A model generated the notes under the pieces. The model did not search any database. It was given only the letters and a program-made list of their open reading frames with translations, and was not told the DNA's origin. A DNA stretch of 64,000 nucleotides from Sphingomonas aurea. Lineage in GTDB: Bacteria > Pseudomonadota > Alphaproteobacteria > Sphingomonadales > Sphingomonadaceae. Positions 43,500 to 52,332 of the stretch are shown piece by piece (the first letter of the stretch is position 1; each line of letters starts with the position of its first letter). The translations under genes were made by a program, and so were the position numbers. The DNA lies in NCBI RefSeq assembly GCF_030678875.1, contig NZ_JAUUDS010000001.1, forward strand, positions 310,001 through 374,000, read 5' to 3'.

Positions 43500-45263
43500 T
43501 CAAACCAGCGCCTTGGCCTCGTCGTCCATCTCGCCCGATACCTCGTTGGCCTGCAGGATCATGTCGGTGTGCGCGGCTCCGCTCGGGATCATCGGGAAGC
43601 AGTTGGTCAGCTTCGACACCATGCAGTCGACCAGCACCGGCCCGTCATGCGCCAGCATGTCGGCGATGCCACCGTCGAGCTGGTCGAGGGTCTCGATGCG
43701 GATGCCCTTCCAGCCGTAAGCCTCGGCCAGCTTGACGAAATCGGGCAGGCTCTCCGAATAGCTCTCGGCATAGCGCGAGGAGTAGGTCAGCTCCTGCCAC
43801 TGGCGGACCATGCCCATATATTCGTTGTTGAGGATGAAGATCTTGACCGGCAGCCGGTACTGGCTGGCGGTGGCCAGCTCCTGGATGTTCATCTGGATCG
43901 AGGCCTCGCCGGCGATGTCGATGACCAGCGCATTGGGGTTGCCGAGCTGCGCGCCGATCGCGGCGGGCAGGCCATAGCCCATGGTGCCGAGCCCGCCCGA
44001 GGTCAGCCACTTGTTCGGCGCCTCGAACCCGAAATGCTGGGCGGCCCACATCTGGTGCTGGCCGACCTCGGTCGTGATGATCGGCTGGCGCGCCTTCGTC
44101 GCCTCATAGAGTGCGCGGACGGCGCGCTGGGGCATGATCTCGGTGCCGTTGCCCTCGGGAAAGTCGAGGCAGCGGACCGCGCGCCAGCCATCGATGCGGT
44201 GGTTCCACTCGGTCAGGTCGGGCCGGGGGTGCTGCCGCGCCTTCCAGATATGGACCATGTCCTCCAGCGCGTGACCGGCATCGGCGATCACCGCCAGATC
44301 GACGCGGACATTCTTGTTCACGCTCGACCGGTCGATATCGATATGGACCTTGCGGCTGTTGGGGCTGAACGCGTCGAGGCGGCCGGTGACCCGGTCGTCG
44401 AAGCGGCTGCCGATCGCGACGACCAGATCGGCCTGGTTCATCGCCATGTTCGCTTCATAGGTGCCGTGCATCCCGAGCATCCCCAGCCAGTGTGGCCCGG
44501 TCGCGGGATAGGCGCCCAGGCCCATCAGGGTCGAGGTGACGGGGGCGCCGGTCAGCCGGACCAGCTCGCGCAGCAGCTGCGATGCCGCCGGCCCGGAGTT
44601 GATGATCCCGCCACCGGTATAGAGCACCGGTCGCTCGGCGGCGGCGAGCATGTCGACCACCGCCTCGACCGCAGCGCGGTCGGCCTTCACCTGCGGGCGA
44701 TAGGTCTTGTGCTGGATCGGACCGGGCTTCGCGTATTTCGCGGTGGCGACCTGAACGTCCTTGGGAATGTCGATCACGACTGGGCCCGGGCGGCCGGAGG
44801 TGGCGATGTGGAACGCCTCGTGGATGACGGCGCCCAGCTTTGCCGGGTCCTTCACCAGATAATTATGCTTGGTGCAGTGGCGGGTGATGCCGACGGTGTC
44901 CGCCTCCTGAAAGGCGTCGGTGCCGATCAGCCCGGTGGGGACCTGCCCGGTGATGACGACCATCGGGATCGAATCGAGTAGCGCGTCGGTGATGCCGGTG
45001 ACTGCGTTGGTCGCGCCGGGGCCCGAGGTGACGAGCACGACCCCGGGCTTGCCGGTCGAGCGGGCGTAACCCTCGGCGGCATGGGTCGCGGCCTGCTCGT
45101 GGCGGACCAGGATGTGGCGGATGCGACCGCCGCGTTCCTTGGACTGGCGGAACAGGGCGTCGTAGATCGGCAGCACCGCGCCGCCGGGATAGCCGAACAC
45201 CACCTCTACGCCGAGATCGCACAGCGCCTCGACAAGGATGTCGGCTCCGCTCTTCTCGGTCAT
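43500..45263 (-). CDS. ilvB: Acetolactate synthase large (catalytic) subunit
   Basis: 587 residues. Thiamine-diphosphate enzyme motifs: VFGYPGGAVLPIYDAL, RHEQAATHAAEGYARSTG with the catalytic Glu, and the ThDP/Mg segment IDIAGEASIQMNIQELATA followed by ILNNEYMGMVRQWQEL. In that segment the usual GD is GE. It makes 2-acetolactate for valine and leucine or acetohydroxybutyrate for isoleucine. The ATG overlaps the miaA stop (ATGA), so tRNA modification and branched-chain synthesis genes are coupled. Confidence 0.97.
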   Translation of the reverse strand: MTEKSGADILVEALCDLGVEVVFGYPGGAVLPIYDALFRQSKERGGRIRHILVRHEQAATHAAEGYARSTGKPGVVLVTSGPGATNAVTGITDALLDSIPMVVITGQVPTGLIGTDAFQEADTVGITRHCTKHNYLVKDPAKLGAVIHEAFHIATSGRPGPVVIDIPKDVQVATAKYAKPGPIQHKTYRPQVKADRAAVEAVVDMLAAAERPVLYTGGGIINSGPAASQLLRELVRLTGAPVTSTLMGLGAYPATGPHWLGMLGMHGTYEANMAMNQADLVVAIGSRFDDRVTGRLDAFSPNSRKVHIDIDRSSVNKNVRVDLAVIADAGHALEDMVHIWKARQHPRPDLTEWNHRIDGWRAVRCLDFPEGNGTEIMPQRAVRALYEATKARQPIITTEVGQHQMWAAQHFGFEAPNKWLTSGGLGTMGYGLPAAIGAQLGNPNALVIDIAGEASIQMNIQELATASQYRLPVKIFILNNEYMGMVRQWQELTYSSRYAESYSESLPDFVKLAEAYGWKGIRIETLDQLDGGIADMLAHDGPVLVDCMVSKLTNCFPMIPSGAAHTDMILQANEVSGEMDDEAKALV

Positions 45264-46261
45264 GGTGTCGCTCCGTCACTGTCTGGAAGGTCGAGCGGGG
45301 CGCTAGAGGGCAGGGGCGGTCCCGTCAACCCGGTTTCAGATAATAAAAAGTCGATGCAGCCATCTACATCGATATTTTGTTGCGCAATGCGCCAGATCGA
45401 CGGCGGTTGATTGCGGAACCAGGTGAACTGCCTTTTCGCGTACTGCCGGGTATCCAGTTGAAGACGCTGGAGAGCCTCGTTCCGACGAAGCGAACCCGCC
45501 AGATGCGCGGCCAGTGGAGGTACGCCGATCGCGCGGCGGATCGGTGCGTCGGCTGGAATATCGGTGCGGGCGAGGAGCGCGGCCACCTCGGCAAGCGCCG
45601 GCTCCATCATCGCGGCGGCACGGCGGTCGATCGCCTCGAGCAGCGCCGCGCGCGGGGGTAGGAGGCGGACGGCGGCGAGGCGGATACGATCGCCGATGCC
45701 GCCGGCGCGTTGCGCCTGCCACGCCGATAATGGACGGCCGGTCGAGCGTATGACCTCCAGCGCGCGCGCGACCCGCGTGGTGTCGGCGGGGTTGAGCCGT
45801 GCCGCCGCAGCTGCGTCCTCCGCCGCCAGCGCGGCGTGGGCGGCGGCGACCGGCAGTGCGCGGACCGCGGCGCGGATGTCCGGGTCGATCGTGGGGACCG
45901 GTGCGATCCCGTCGAGCAGGGTGCGCAGGTAGAGGCCGGTGCCGCCGACCAGCACGGGCAGGCGCCCATCGGCCAGCGTCGCCACGATCGCCTCGCGGGC
46001 CTCTGCCGCCCAGCGTGCGGCCGAGTAGCCGCCGTCGGCACCGTCGACATGGCCGAACAGGCGGTGCGGCACGCGCTCTTCGTCCTCGGCGGGGGGGCGG
46101 GCGGTGAGGACGCGCAGGTCGGCATAGACCTGGCTCGCATCGGCATTGATGACCGTGCCGCGGTGGCGCTCGGCGACCGCGACGGCCGCAGCGGACTTGC
46201 CGCTGGCGGTCGGCCCTGCGATGAGCGCGACCCGCGCATTGGGGGGAAGATCGATGTTCAC
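45260..46261 (-). CDS. miaA: tRNA dimethylallyltransferase
   Basis: 333 residues from GTG 46261, the only usable start before the conserved part. P-loop LIAGPTASGKS (about 14-24), NADASQVYADLRVLTARP (substrate-binding), GGTGLYLRTLLDG and, near the end, RQYAKRQFTWFRNQP. It adds the isopentenyl group at A37 of tRNAs reading UNN codons. The last ~40 residues (after FRNQP) are variable and cover the leader of ilvB. Its start region overlaps that of the divergent serB by 8 nt. Confidence 0.94.
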   Translation of the reverse strand: MNIDLPPNARVALIAGPTASGKSAAAVAVAERHRGTVINADASQVYADLRVLTARPPAEDEERVPHRLFGHVDGADGGYSAARWAAEAREAIVATLADGRLPVLVGGTGLYLRTLLDGIAPVPTIDPDIRAAVRALPVAAAHAALAAEDAAAAARLNPADTTRVARALEVIRSTGRPLSAWQAQRAGGIGDRIRLAAVRLLPPRAALLEAIDRRAAAMMEPALAEVAALLARTDIPADAPIRRAIGVPPLAAHLAGSLRRNEALQRLQLDTRQYAKRQFTWFRNQPPSIWRIAQQNIDVDGCIDFLLSETGLTGPPLPSSAPLDLPDSDGATP

Positions 46262-47138
46262 GGCGACGCTGATAGCAGCAGATCGACTGGCCGAGGGAGA
46301 CGTATCGGCTGCCGCCGACCGGCTGGCCACGGCCGGCTGCACCGTCGCCCGGCAGGACTGGATCGAGCGCGGGGTTGCCGCCGACCTGCGCTTCGAAGGG
46401 GATGCCGCGGCCGCCCGTGCCGCGCTGGAGGGCGGCTTTGCCCGCACCGACGTGGTTGTCCAGCCGAGCGAGGGGCGGGCGAAGCGGCTGCTGGTCGCCG
46501 ACATGGATTCGACCATGATTACGGTCGAGTGCATCGACGAGCTGGCCGATTATGCCGGCATCAAGGCCGAGGTCGCGGAGGTGACCGAACGGGCGATGCG
46601 CGGCGAACTGGACTTCGAGGGCGCGCTCGACGCGCGCGTGGCGCTGCTCGCCGGGCTGGGCGAGGATGCGATCGAACGCTGCCTGGCCGAGCGGGTGACG
46701 ATCATGCCCGGCGCGCGCGCGCTGGTCCGCACGATGCGCGCACGCGGGGCGGCGACGGTGCTGGTGTCGGGCGGCTTCACCCGCTTCGCCGAGCCGGTCG
46801 CGCGCGAGATCGGCTTCGATCGCGCCATCGCCAACCGGCTACTGGTCGCGGGCGGTGCGCTGACCGGCCGCGTCGCCAAGCCGATCGTCGGCGCCGCGAC
46901 CAAGGAGGAAACGCTGCGCAGCGCCGCCACCGAGCGCGGGCTGACGCTGGCCGAGACGCTGGCGGTGGGCGACGGTGCCAACGACCTGCCGATGGTCCGC
47001 GCCGCCGGGCTGGGCGTCGCCTATCATGCCAAGCCTGTGGTCGCCGCGGCGGCGGCGGCGCGGATCGAGCATGGCGACCTGACCGCGCTGCTCTACGCGC
47101 AGGGCATAGCGCGGGCCGACTGGGTGGTGGAGGAGTAG
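46254..47138 (+). CDS. serB: Phosphoserine phosphatase
   Basis: 294 residues. ATG 46254 has GGGGGGAAG upstream. The HAD nucleophile motif is VADMDSTMI (Asp about 86), followed by ECIDELAD; later LVSGGFTRFAEPVA and GDGANDLPM complete the HAD motifs. The N-terminal ~75 residues form the ACT-like domain of SerB. It makes serine from phosphoserine. Divergent from miaA with overlapping start regions. Confidence 0.96.
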   Translation: MFTATLIAADRLAEGDVSAAADRLATAGCTVARQDWIERGVAADLRFEGDAAAARAALEGGFARTDVVVQPSEGRAKRLLVADMDSTMITVECIDELADYAGIKAEVAEVTERAMRGELDFEGALDARVALLAGLGEDAIERCLAERVTIMPGARALVRTMRARGAATVLVSGGFTRFAEPVAREIGFDRAIANRLLVAGGALTGRVAKPIVGAATKEETLRSAATERGLTLAETLAVGDGANDLPMVRAAGLGVAYHAKPVVAAAAAARIEHGDLTALLYAQGIARADWVVEE

Positions 47139-47266
47139 TCCCCTTCGTCCTGCCGGGCTTGTTCCGGCATGACGGTGATGGCGAGGCTCATTCTGTCCCG
47201 TTAACCGCTTCTTAGCGCCGGCCATGTCACCTCGCTTTCGTAAATAACGGAAGGTGTGACCAAGCT

Positions 47267-47983
47267 ATGCGCGTACTCGCGATGGCCTCGCAGAAGGGCG
47301 GTTCGGGCAAGACGACCTTGTCCGGGCATCTCGCCGTGCAGGCGCAGCGATCGGGCGCCGGCCCGGTGGTGCTGATCGACATCGATCCGCAAGGGTCGCT
47401 CGCCGACTGGTGGAACGAGCGCGAGGCGGATTATCCGGCCTTCGCCCAGACCACCGTCGCGCGGCTGGCGTCGGACCTGGAGACGCTGCGTCAGCAGGGT
47501 TTCAAGCTGGCCGTCATCGACACGCCGCCCGCGATCACTATGGCGATCCAGAGCGTCATCCAGGTGGCCGAGCTGGTCGTGGTGCCTACCCGTCCGTCCC
47601 CGCACGACCTGCGCGCGGTCGGCGCCACCGTCGACCTGTGCGAGCGTGCCGGCAAGCCGCTGATCTTTGTCGTCAATGCCGCGATGATAAAGGCGCGGAT
47701 CACCGGCGAGGCGGCGGTCGCGCTGTCGCAGCACGGCACCGTCGCGCCGATCACCATCCAGCAGCGCAACGACTATGCCGCCTCGATGATCGACGGCCGC
47801 ACCGTGATGGAGTGCGATCCCAAGGGCAAGTCGGCGGCCGAGATCACGGCGCTGTGGACCTATATCGCCGACCGGCTCGAGAAGAATTTCCGCCGCACCG
47901 TGTTCGCCACGCCGTTCGCGGCGCCGGGGGTCGGCCCGCGCGCCGGCGCGGCGGCGACCTTCGGTCGGCGCCAGGTGGGTTGA
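47267..47983 (+). CDS. ParA family partition-type ATPase
   Basis: 238 residues. Deviant Walker A motif SQKGGSGKTTLS at about 8-19, VLIDIDPQGSLADWW (Walker A'), and VIDTPPAI (Walker B). A Shine-Dalgarno GGAAGG precedes the ATG. It is a short ParA without an N-terminal DNA-binding domain. It is followed 1 nt later by a small protein with a ribbon-helix-helix-like end, then a TPR lipoprotein, so it is likely an accessory positioning ATPase rather than the origin-partition ParA. Confidence 0.93.
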   Translation: MRVLAMASQKGGSGKTTLSGHLAVQAQRSGAGPVVLIDIDPQGSLADWWNEREADYPAFAQTTVARLASDLETLRQQGFKLAVIDTPPAITMAIQSVIQVAELVVVPTRPSPHDLRAVGATVDLCERAGKPLIFVVNAAMIKARITGEAAVALSQHGTVAPITIQQRNDYAASMIDGRTVMECDPKGKSAAEITALWTYIADRLEKNFRRTVFATPFAAPGVGPRAGAAATFGRRQVG

Positions 47984-47984
47984 G

Positions 47985-48566
47985 ATGGCGATGCTCGGAA
48001 CCGCCAAGCCGCTCGCCTCGCTCAGCTCTGGCCTGCTCGCCCGCAAGGGGCAGGCAAGGCCGGCGATGCGCCCGCAGGGATTCGCCGAACTGACCCCGAC
48101 GAGCGTCGCCACCGCCGGGGCGCTCGACGATCTCGGCTGGAACGACATGGGCTGGGATGACAGGAGCCGGGACGATCGCGGCCCGACCGTCGCGGTCGCC
48201 CGCCTGACCCCGCTCGCCGCCCCGGTCGACGAAGAGCTGCCGCCGGTGCTCGCTCAGCGCGAGGTGCTGCGCGAGCAGGTCGAGGTCGTGCCCGTCGAGC
48301 AGGCGCCCGTCCGCTCGGTCTCGCTTGCCACCGCTGCCCGGATCGGACGCGAGAGCGCGGCGCAGACCGCCAAGGGCAAGGCCGCCTTCACCCTGCGGCT
48401 CGACGGTGACCGGCACCTGCGGCTGCGGCTGGCGAGCGCGGTAGCCGATCGGTCGGCCCAGGCGCTGCTCGTCGATGCGCTGGACCGCTTTCTCGAAACC
48501 ATGCCCAATGTCGAGCAGCTGGCCACCCAGCTGCCGCGCCCGGCCACCCGGAGTCGTCGTCGATGA
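47985..48566 (+). CDS. Unknown protein with C-terminal ribbon-helix-helix-like domain
   Basis: 193 residues. The N-terminal ~120 residues are low-complexity (Ala, Pro, Arg; an acidic DDLGWNDMGWDD patch). The last ~65 residues (KAAFTLRLDGDRHLRLRL, then ASAVADRSAQALLVDALDRFL) read like a beta strand plus two helices of an RHH DNA-binding domain. It lies between a ParA and a TPR lipoprotein gene with near-zero spacing. A ParB-like or ParG-like partner role is inferred from position; no named family is recognised. Confidence 0.8.
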   Translation: MAMLGTAKPLASLSSGLLARKGQARPAMRPQGFAELTPTSVATAGALDDLGWNDMGWDDRSRDDRGPTVAVARLTPLAAPVDEELPPVLAQREVLREQVEVVPVEQAPVRSVSLATAARIGRESAAQTAKGKAAFTLRLDGDRHLRLRLASAVADRSAQALLVDALDRFLETMPNVEQLATQLPRPATRSRRR

Positions 48567-49510
48567 CCATGCGTCCGATCCTGTCGCTCGGCCTGTCCAT
48601 GCTCCTGTTCGGCGGCCTGACCGCCGGCTGCGCGATGGACGGGCAGCGCGGCCTCGCCGCCGCCGGCACCCGCGCGGTGAAGCATGCCGACTATGCCAAG
48701 GGCGCGGGCAAGGCGCTCGCCAGGCAGGATGCGCCCGCCGCGGTTACCTTGGCCGAGGCGGCGGTTCAGGCCGCGCCCGACCGCGCCGACTATCGCCTGC
48801 TGCTGGCGCAGAGCTATCTCGCGGCGGGGCGTTTCGCGTCGGCGCGCGAGGCGTTCGGCGACGTCCTGCGGCTCGACGGCGGCAATGCCAAGGCAGCGCT
48901 GAACCTGGCGCTGACCCAGCTCGCCTGCGACGACTGGCTGGGCGCGCGTGAGACGCTGAACACCCACGCCGCGATCATCGCACCGGCCGATCTGGGGCTG
49001 GCGCAGGCGCTGACCGGCGATCCGGCGCGTGGTGTCGCGACGCTGATGGATGCCGCCCGGCAGCCGGGTGCCACGCCGCGCGTCCGCCAGAATCTGGCAC
49101 TCAGCCTTGCGCTCGCCGGTCAGTGGCAGATGGCGCGCGCGGTCGCGGCGGTCGACGTGTCGCCCGCCGACCTCGACCGGCGCATGCTCGACTGGGTCGC
49201 CTTCGCGCAGCCGCGCGGTGCGAAGGCGCAGGTCGCTGCGCTGCTCGGCGTGCAGCCGGCCGGCCAGGACATGGGTCAGCCGACCGCGCTGGCGCTGGTC
49301 CAGCCGGCACCAGCCCCGGCCGCATCGGCGACACAGGTGGCCGTCATCACGCAGGAGGTGCCGCAACCCGTCGCCCGCGCCACCCGCATCGTCTTCGGAC
49401 CGCGGCAGGAGGTGGTGCAGCAATTGCCCGTCGCGACGGCCGCCGTCGCCGCTCCGCGCAAGCTCGCGGCGCCCCGCAGACCGGTGCGTGTCGCCTATCT
49501 AGGCAAGTAA
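48563..49510 (+). CDS. TPR-repeat lipoprotein (TadD-like)
   Basis: 315 residues, overlapping the previous stop by 4 nt. The N-terminus has a lipoprotein signal with lipobox LTAGC (Cys about 23). Residues about 45-200 form four to five TPR-like helix pairs (DYRLLLAQSYLAAGRFASAREAF, then NAKAALNLALTQLACDDWLGA). The C-terminal ~90 residues are Pro/Ala/Val-rich and probably disordered. It may anchor the ParA/RHH pair's cellular function at the outer membrane or periplasm. Its end overlaps the convergent pseudo-dihydroorotase gene by 12 nt. Confidence 0.87.
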   Translation: MTMRPILSLGLSMLLFGGLTAGCAMDGQRGLAAAGTRAVKHADYAKGAGKALARQDAPAAVTLAEAAVQAAPDRADYRLLLAQSYLAAGRFASAREAFGDVLRLDGGNAKAALNLALTQLACDDWLGARETLNTHAAIIAPADLGLAQALTGDPARGVATLMDAARQPGATPRVRQNLALSLALAGQWQMARAVAAVDVSPADLDRRMLDWVAFAQPRGAKAQVAALLGVQPAGQDMGQPTALALVQPAPAPAASATQVAVITQEVPQPVARATRIVFGPRQEVVQQLPVATAAVAAPRKLAAPRRPVRVAYLGK

Positions 49511-50716
49511 CTCCCGCCCGCCCTTCCAGACGCGCAAGGGCCGGCCCTGGACGGGCAGGCCGTCGAACGGCGTATTGCCGGCCGAGGCGAAGCGTTCGCC
49601 CTCCACCTGCCACGGCGCGTGCTGGTCGAAGAGCAGCAGGTCGGCCGAGGCGCCGGCCGCCAGCCGCCCCGCGTCGATCCCCAGCACCTTCGCCGGATTG
49701 GCGGCGAGCAGGGTGAACAGCCGTGGCAGCTCGATATGGCCATCGCGCACCAGCGTCAGGGCGAGCGGCAGCAGCGTCTCCGCTCCCGCCATGCCGGGTG
49801 CCGAGTCGGCGAAGGGGAGGCGCTTCGCCTCCGGTCCCTGCGGATCGTGGCCCGATCCGATCACGTCGATCGTCCCGTCCGCCACCGCCGCCAGGCAGGC
49901 GCGCCGGTCGGCCTCGCCGCGCAAGGGCGGCGACAGGTGCGCGAAGGTCCGGAAATCGCTCATCGCGATGTCGGCGAGCAGCAGATGCGCGGGCGTGATC
50001 CCGCAGGTCACCGCCACGCCGCGCCGCTTCGCCGCGCGGATCAGGTCGAGCGCGGCGGCGGTCGTCACCTGGCGAATGTGCAGCCGGGCGCCGGTTTCCT
50101 CCGCCAGCATCAGGTCACGCGCGACCGCCAGCGCCTCTGCCACCGCCGGTGCGGCGGGCAGGCCCAGGCGCGTCGCGGTCTCACCCGCCGTCGCCACCGC
50201 ACCCGCCGTCAGTCCGCCATCCTCGGCATGGGTGACGACCGCCAGATCGAGGTCGTGGGCATAGGCCAGCACCCGCGCCATCACCGCCGCATCGGCGATC
50301 CAGCCGCGCCCGGTGGCGACCGCCATGGCGCCGGCCTGCTGGCAAAAGGCGATCTCGGCCAGATCCCGCCCCGCCAGTCCCTGCGTCGCGGCGGCGAGGG
50401 GGTGGATCCAGAGGTCCGGCTTGCCGACCAGCGCCGCGCGCTGGACCATGCCCGGATCGTCGAGCACCGGCGACTGGTCGGGCATCAGTCCGACCCGCAC
50501 GACTCCGCCGCGCCGACACGCCTCGCGGTCGACGGCGAAGACGCCGAGATCGACGATCGCGGGGGCGAGCAACTTGCCGCCGGCATCGATCACCATGGCG
50601 TCGCCGGGCACGTCGATCCGGCCGACCGCCGCGATCATGCTGTCCTGCACCAGCAGCGTGCCCGGCTCCACCGAGTCGGCGCCGACCAGCCGCGCGTTGA
50701 CGATCGCCAGCGTCAT
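49499..50716 (-). CDS. Dihydroorotase-like protein, probably non-catalytic (PyrC'/PyrX type)
   Basis: 405 residues with an amidohydrolase layout: N-terminal strand region ([20 protein letters not shown]) and TIM barrel. The metal-binding DxHxH of active dihydroorotases is replaced by [11 protein letters not shown], and the late SDHAP motif reads SGHDP, so zinc binding is unlikely. The ATG overlaps the pyrB stop. In pseudomonads an inactive DHOase encoded after pyrB is a structural partner of aspartate transcarbamoylase; the same role is inferred here. A true pyrC should exist elsewhere in the genome. Confidence 0.88.
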   Translation of the reverse strand: MTLAIVNARLVGADSVEPGTLLVQDSMIAAVGRIDVPGDAMVIDAGGKLLAPAIVDLGVFAVDREACRRGGVVRVGLMPDQSPVLDDPGMVQRAALVGKPDLWIHPLAAATQGLAGRDLAEIAFCQQAGAMAVATGRGWIADAAVMARVLAYAHDLDLAVVTHAEDGGLTAGAVATAGETATRLGLPAAPAVAEALAVARDLMLAEETGARLHIRQVTTAAALDLIRAAKRRGVAVTCGITPAHLLLADIAMSDFRTFAHLSPPLRGEADRRACLAAVADGTIDVIGSGHDPQGPEAKRLPFADSAPGMAGAETLLPLALTLVRDGHIELPRLFTLLAANPAKVLGIDAGRLAAGASADLLLFDQHAPWQVEGERFASAGNTPFDGLPVQGRPLRVWKGGRELLA

Positions 50717-51699
50717 GCCCAGCCCTCCACGCCGCGCGCGCGGCGGGTCAGCACGTCCAGGCACGCCATCCGCACCGCCACGCCCATCGCCACCTGCTCG
50801 GTGATCGCGGACTGCGCCCCGTCGGCCACGACCGAATCGATCTCGACCCCGCGGTTCATCGGGCCGGGATGCATCACCAGCGCCCCCGGCACGGCGCGCG
50901 CCAGCCGCTCTGGCGTCAGGCCGTAGCGCAGGCGATATTCGCGGGGGGAGGGGACCAGGGCGCCCTCCATCCGCTCGCTCTGCAGGCGCAGCATCATGAC
51001 GACATCGGCCCCCTCCAGCGCGGCGTCGAAATCGGTGAAGGGCGTCACCCCCATCCGCTCGATCGCCGGCGGCATCAGCGTCGACGGCGCGCAGACCCGC
51101 ACCTCGGCAGCGAGCGCGGTCAGCGACAGGATGTTGGAGCGCGCGACCCGGCTGTGGAGCAGGTCGCCGCAGATCACCACCCGCTGCCCGGCGATCGCGC
51201 CGCGGCGGCGCCGGATGGTCAGCGCGTCGAGCAGCGCCTGGGTCGGGTGTTCGTGCCGCCCGTCGCCCGCATTCAGCACCGCACAGTCGACCTTGTCGGC
51301 GATCAGCTTGACCGCGCCGGAGGACATGTGACGGATGACCAGTACGTCGGCGCGCATCGCGTTCAGCGTCTGCGCGGTGTCGATCAGCGTCTCGCCCTTC
51401 TTCACCGAGCTTTGCGCGGCATGCATGTTGACGACGTCGGCGCCTAGCCGCTTGCCCGCGATCTCGAACGACAGCAGCGTGCGGGTGGAATTCTCGAAAA
51501 AGGCGTTGATCTGGGTCAGGCCGGCCAGCGGTGCGGTGCCACGGGCGTGGGTGCGGTTCGCCTCCACCCACTGCTCCGCCTCGTCGAGGAGGAAGGCGAT
51601 CTCGTGCGGCTGGAGCCCGTCGATCCCGGTCAGGTGGCGATGCGGAAACACGGCGCCGCCAGCGATCATGGCGGCGGGGCGGTGGTCGGATACAGGCAT
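50713..51699 (-). CDS. pyrB: Aspartate carbamoyltransferase catalytic subunit
   Basis: 328 residues. Carbamoyl-phosphate site [13 protein letters not shown], the SSVKKGETL loop, [12 protein letters not shown], the [11 protein letters not shown] segment and [11 protein letters not shown] at the aspartate site. It makes carbamoyl-aspartate for pyrimidines. Overlaps the pseudo-dihydroorotase start by 4 nt, the arrangement of class A ATCase complexes. Confidence 0.97.
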   Translation of the reverse strand: MPVSDHRPAAMIAGGAVFPHRHLTGIDGLQPHEIAFLLDEAEQWVEANRTHARGTAPLAGLTQINAFFENSTRTLLSFEIAGKRLGADVVNMHAAQSSVKKGETLIDTAQTLNAMRADVLVIRHMSSGAVKLIADKVDCAVLNAGDGRHEHPTQALLDALTIRRRRGAIAGQRVVICGDLLHSRVARSNILSLTALAAEVRVCAPSTLMPPAIERMGVTPFTDFDAALEGADVVMMLRLQSERMEGALVPSPREYRLRYGLTPERLARAVPGALVMHPGPMNRGVEIDSVVADGAQSAITEQVAMGVAVRMACLDVLTRRARGVEGWA

Positions 51700-51756
51700 C
51701 GGAGCGGCCGGGTAGCGCGCCCTTCACACGCGCGCAAGCTGCCCGGCAGTGGATGC

Positions 51757-51870
51757 TAGAGTGGTTTCCGATCAGGTTGGATCATCGGCACGGGGCCGAA
51801 AGCGGCCCGCCGCGCAAGCGGTCGCCCGGAGGGCGATGACGATGGTTCAACCTGATCGGAAACTGCTCTA
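51757..51870. repeat. 114-bp element with 23-bp terminal inverted repeats, abutting ruvX
   Basis: Arms 51757-51779 (TAGAGTGGTTTCCGATCAGG...) and 51848-51870 are inverted repeats with two mismatches. The core is GC-rich with internal palindromes. The right end supplies the TAG stop codon of ruvX. Looks like a short non-autonomous or interspersed repeat of sphingomonads; no transposase is present. Confidence 0.75.
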
Positions 51871-52332
51871 AGCCGCCACCAGCGCGTCGATCGCGGCCTG
51901 CAGGATATGCGCGGCGGCGAGGTTGTCGATCCGCTCGGCGCGTTTGGCGCGGCTCATGTCCTGCTCGATCATCACCCGTTCGACCGCGACGGTGGACCAG
52001 CGCTCGTCCCACAAGAGGATCGGACCCCAGTCGGCGACCAGCCGGGCGAAGGAGCGCGACGATTGGCTGCGCGGGCTCTCACTGCCGTCCAGGTTCAGCG
52101 GCAGGCCGATCACCGCCCCCTTCACCTGCTGGGCCGCGACGATCGCGTCGAGCGCCAGCTTGTCGCGCGCGAACTTGGTCCGGCGGATCAGCGTGGCGGG
52201 GCTCGCGAAGCTCCAGCCGGCGTCGCACAGCGCGGTGCCGACCGTCTTGGTGCCGACATCGAGCCCGATCAGCCGTCCGCCGTCCGGTAGCGCGGCACGA
52301 AAGACGGCGGCATCGGTGGTGACGAGGGTCAC
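51868..52332 (-). CDS. ruvX: Holliday junction resolvase-like RuvX (YqgF)
   Basis: 154 residues from GTG 52332 overlapping the stop of the upstream hydrolase gene. RNase-H-fold motifs: [15 protein letters not shown] (first Asp), [18 protein letters not shown] (second strand), [13 protein letters not shown] and the last Asp in [13 protein letters not shown]. It processes 16S rRNA 5' ends and may resolve junctions. The stop codon is provided by the adjacent inverted-repeat element. Confidence 0.95.
   Translation of the reverse strand: MTLVTTDAAVFRAALPDGGRLIGLDVGTKTVGTALCDAGWSFASPATLIRRTKFARDKLALDAIVAAQQVKGAVIGLPLNLDGSESPRSQSSRSFARLVADWGPILLWDERWSTVAVERVMIEQDMSRAKRAERIDNLAAAHILQAAIDALVAA

Noticed and set aside
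50717..51727. Extension of the dihydroorotase frame over pyrB
   Set aside because: It reads pyrB in the wrong frame; the ATG at 50716 overlapping the pyrB stop is clear.
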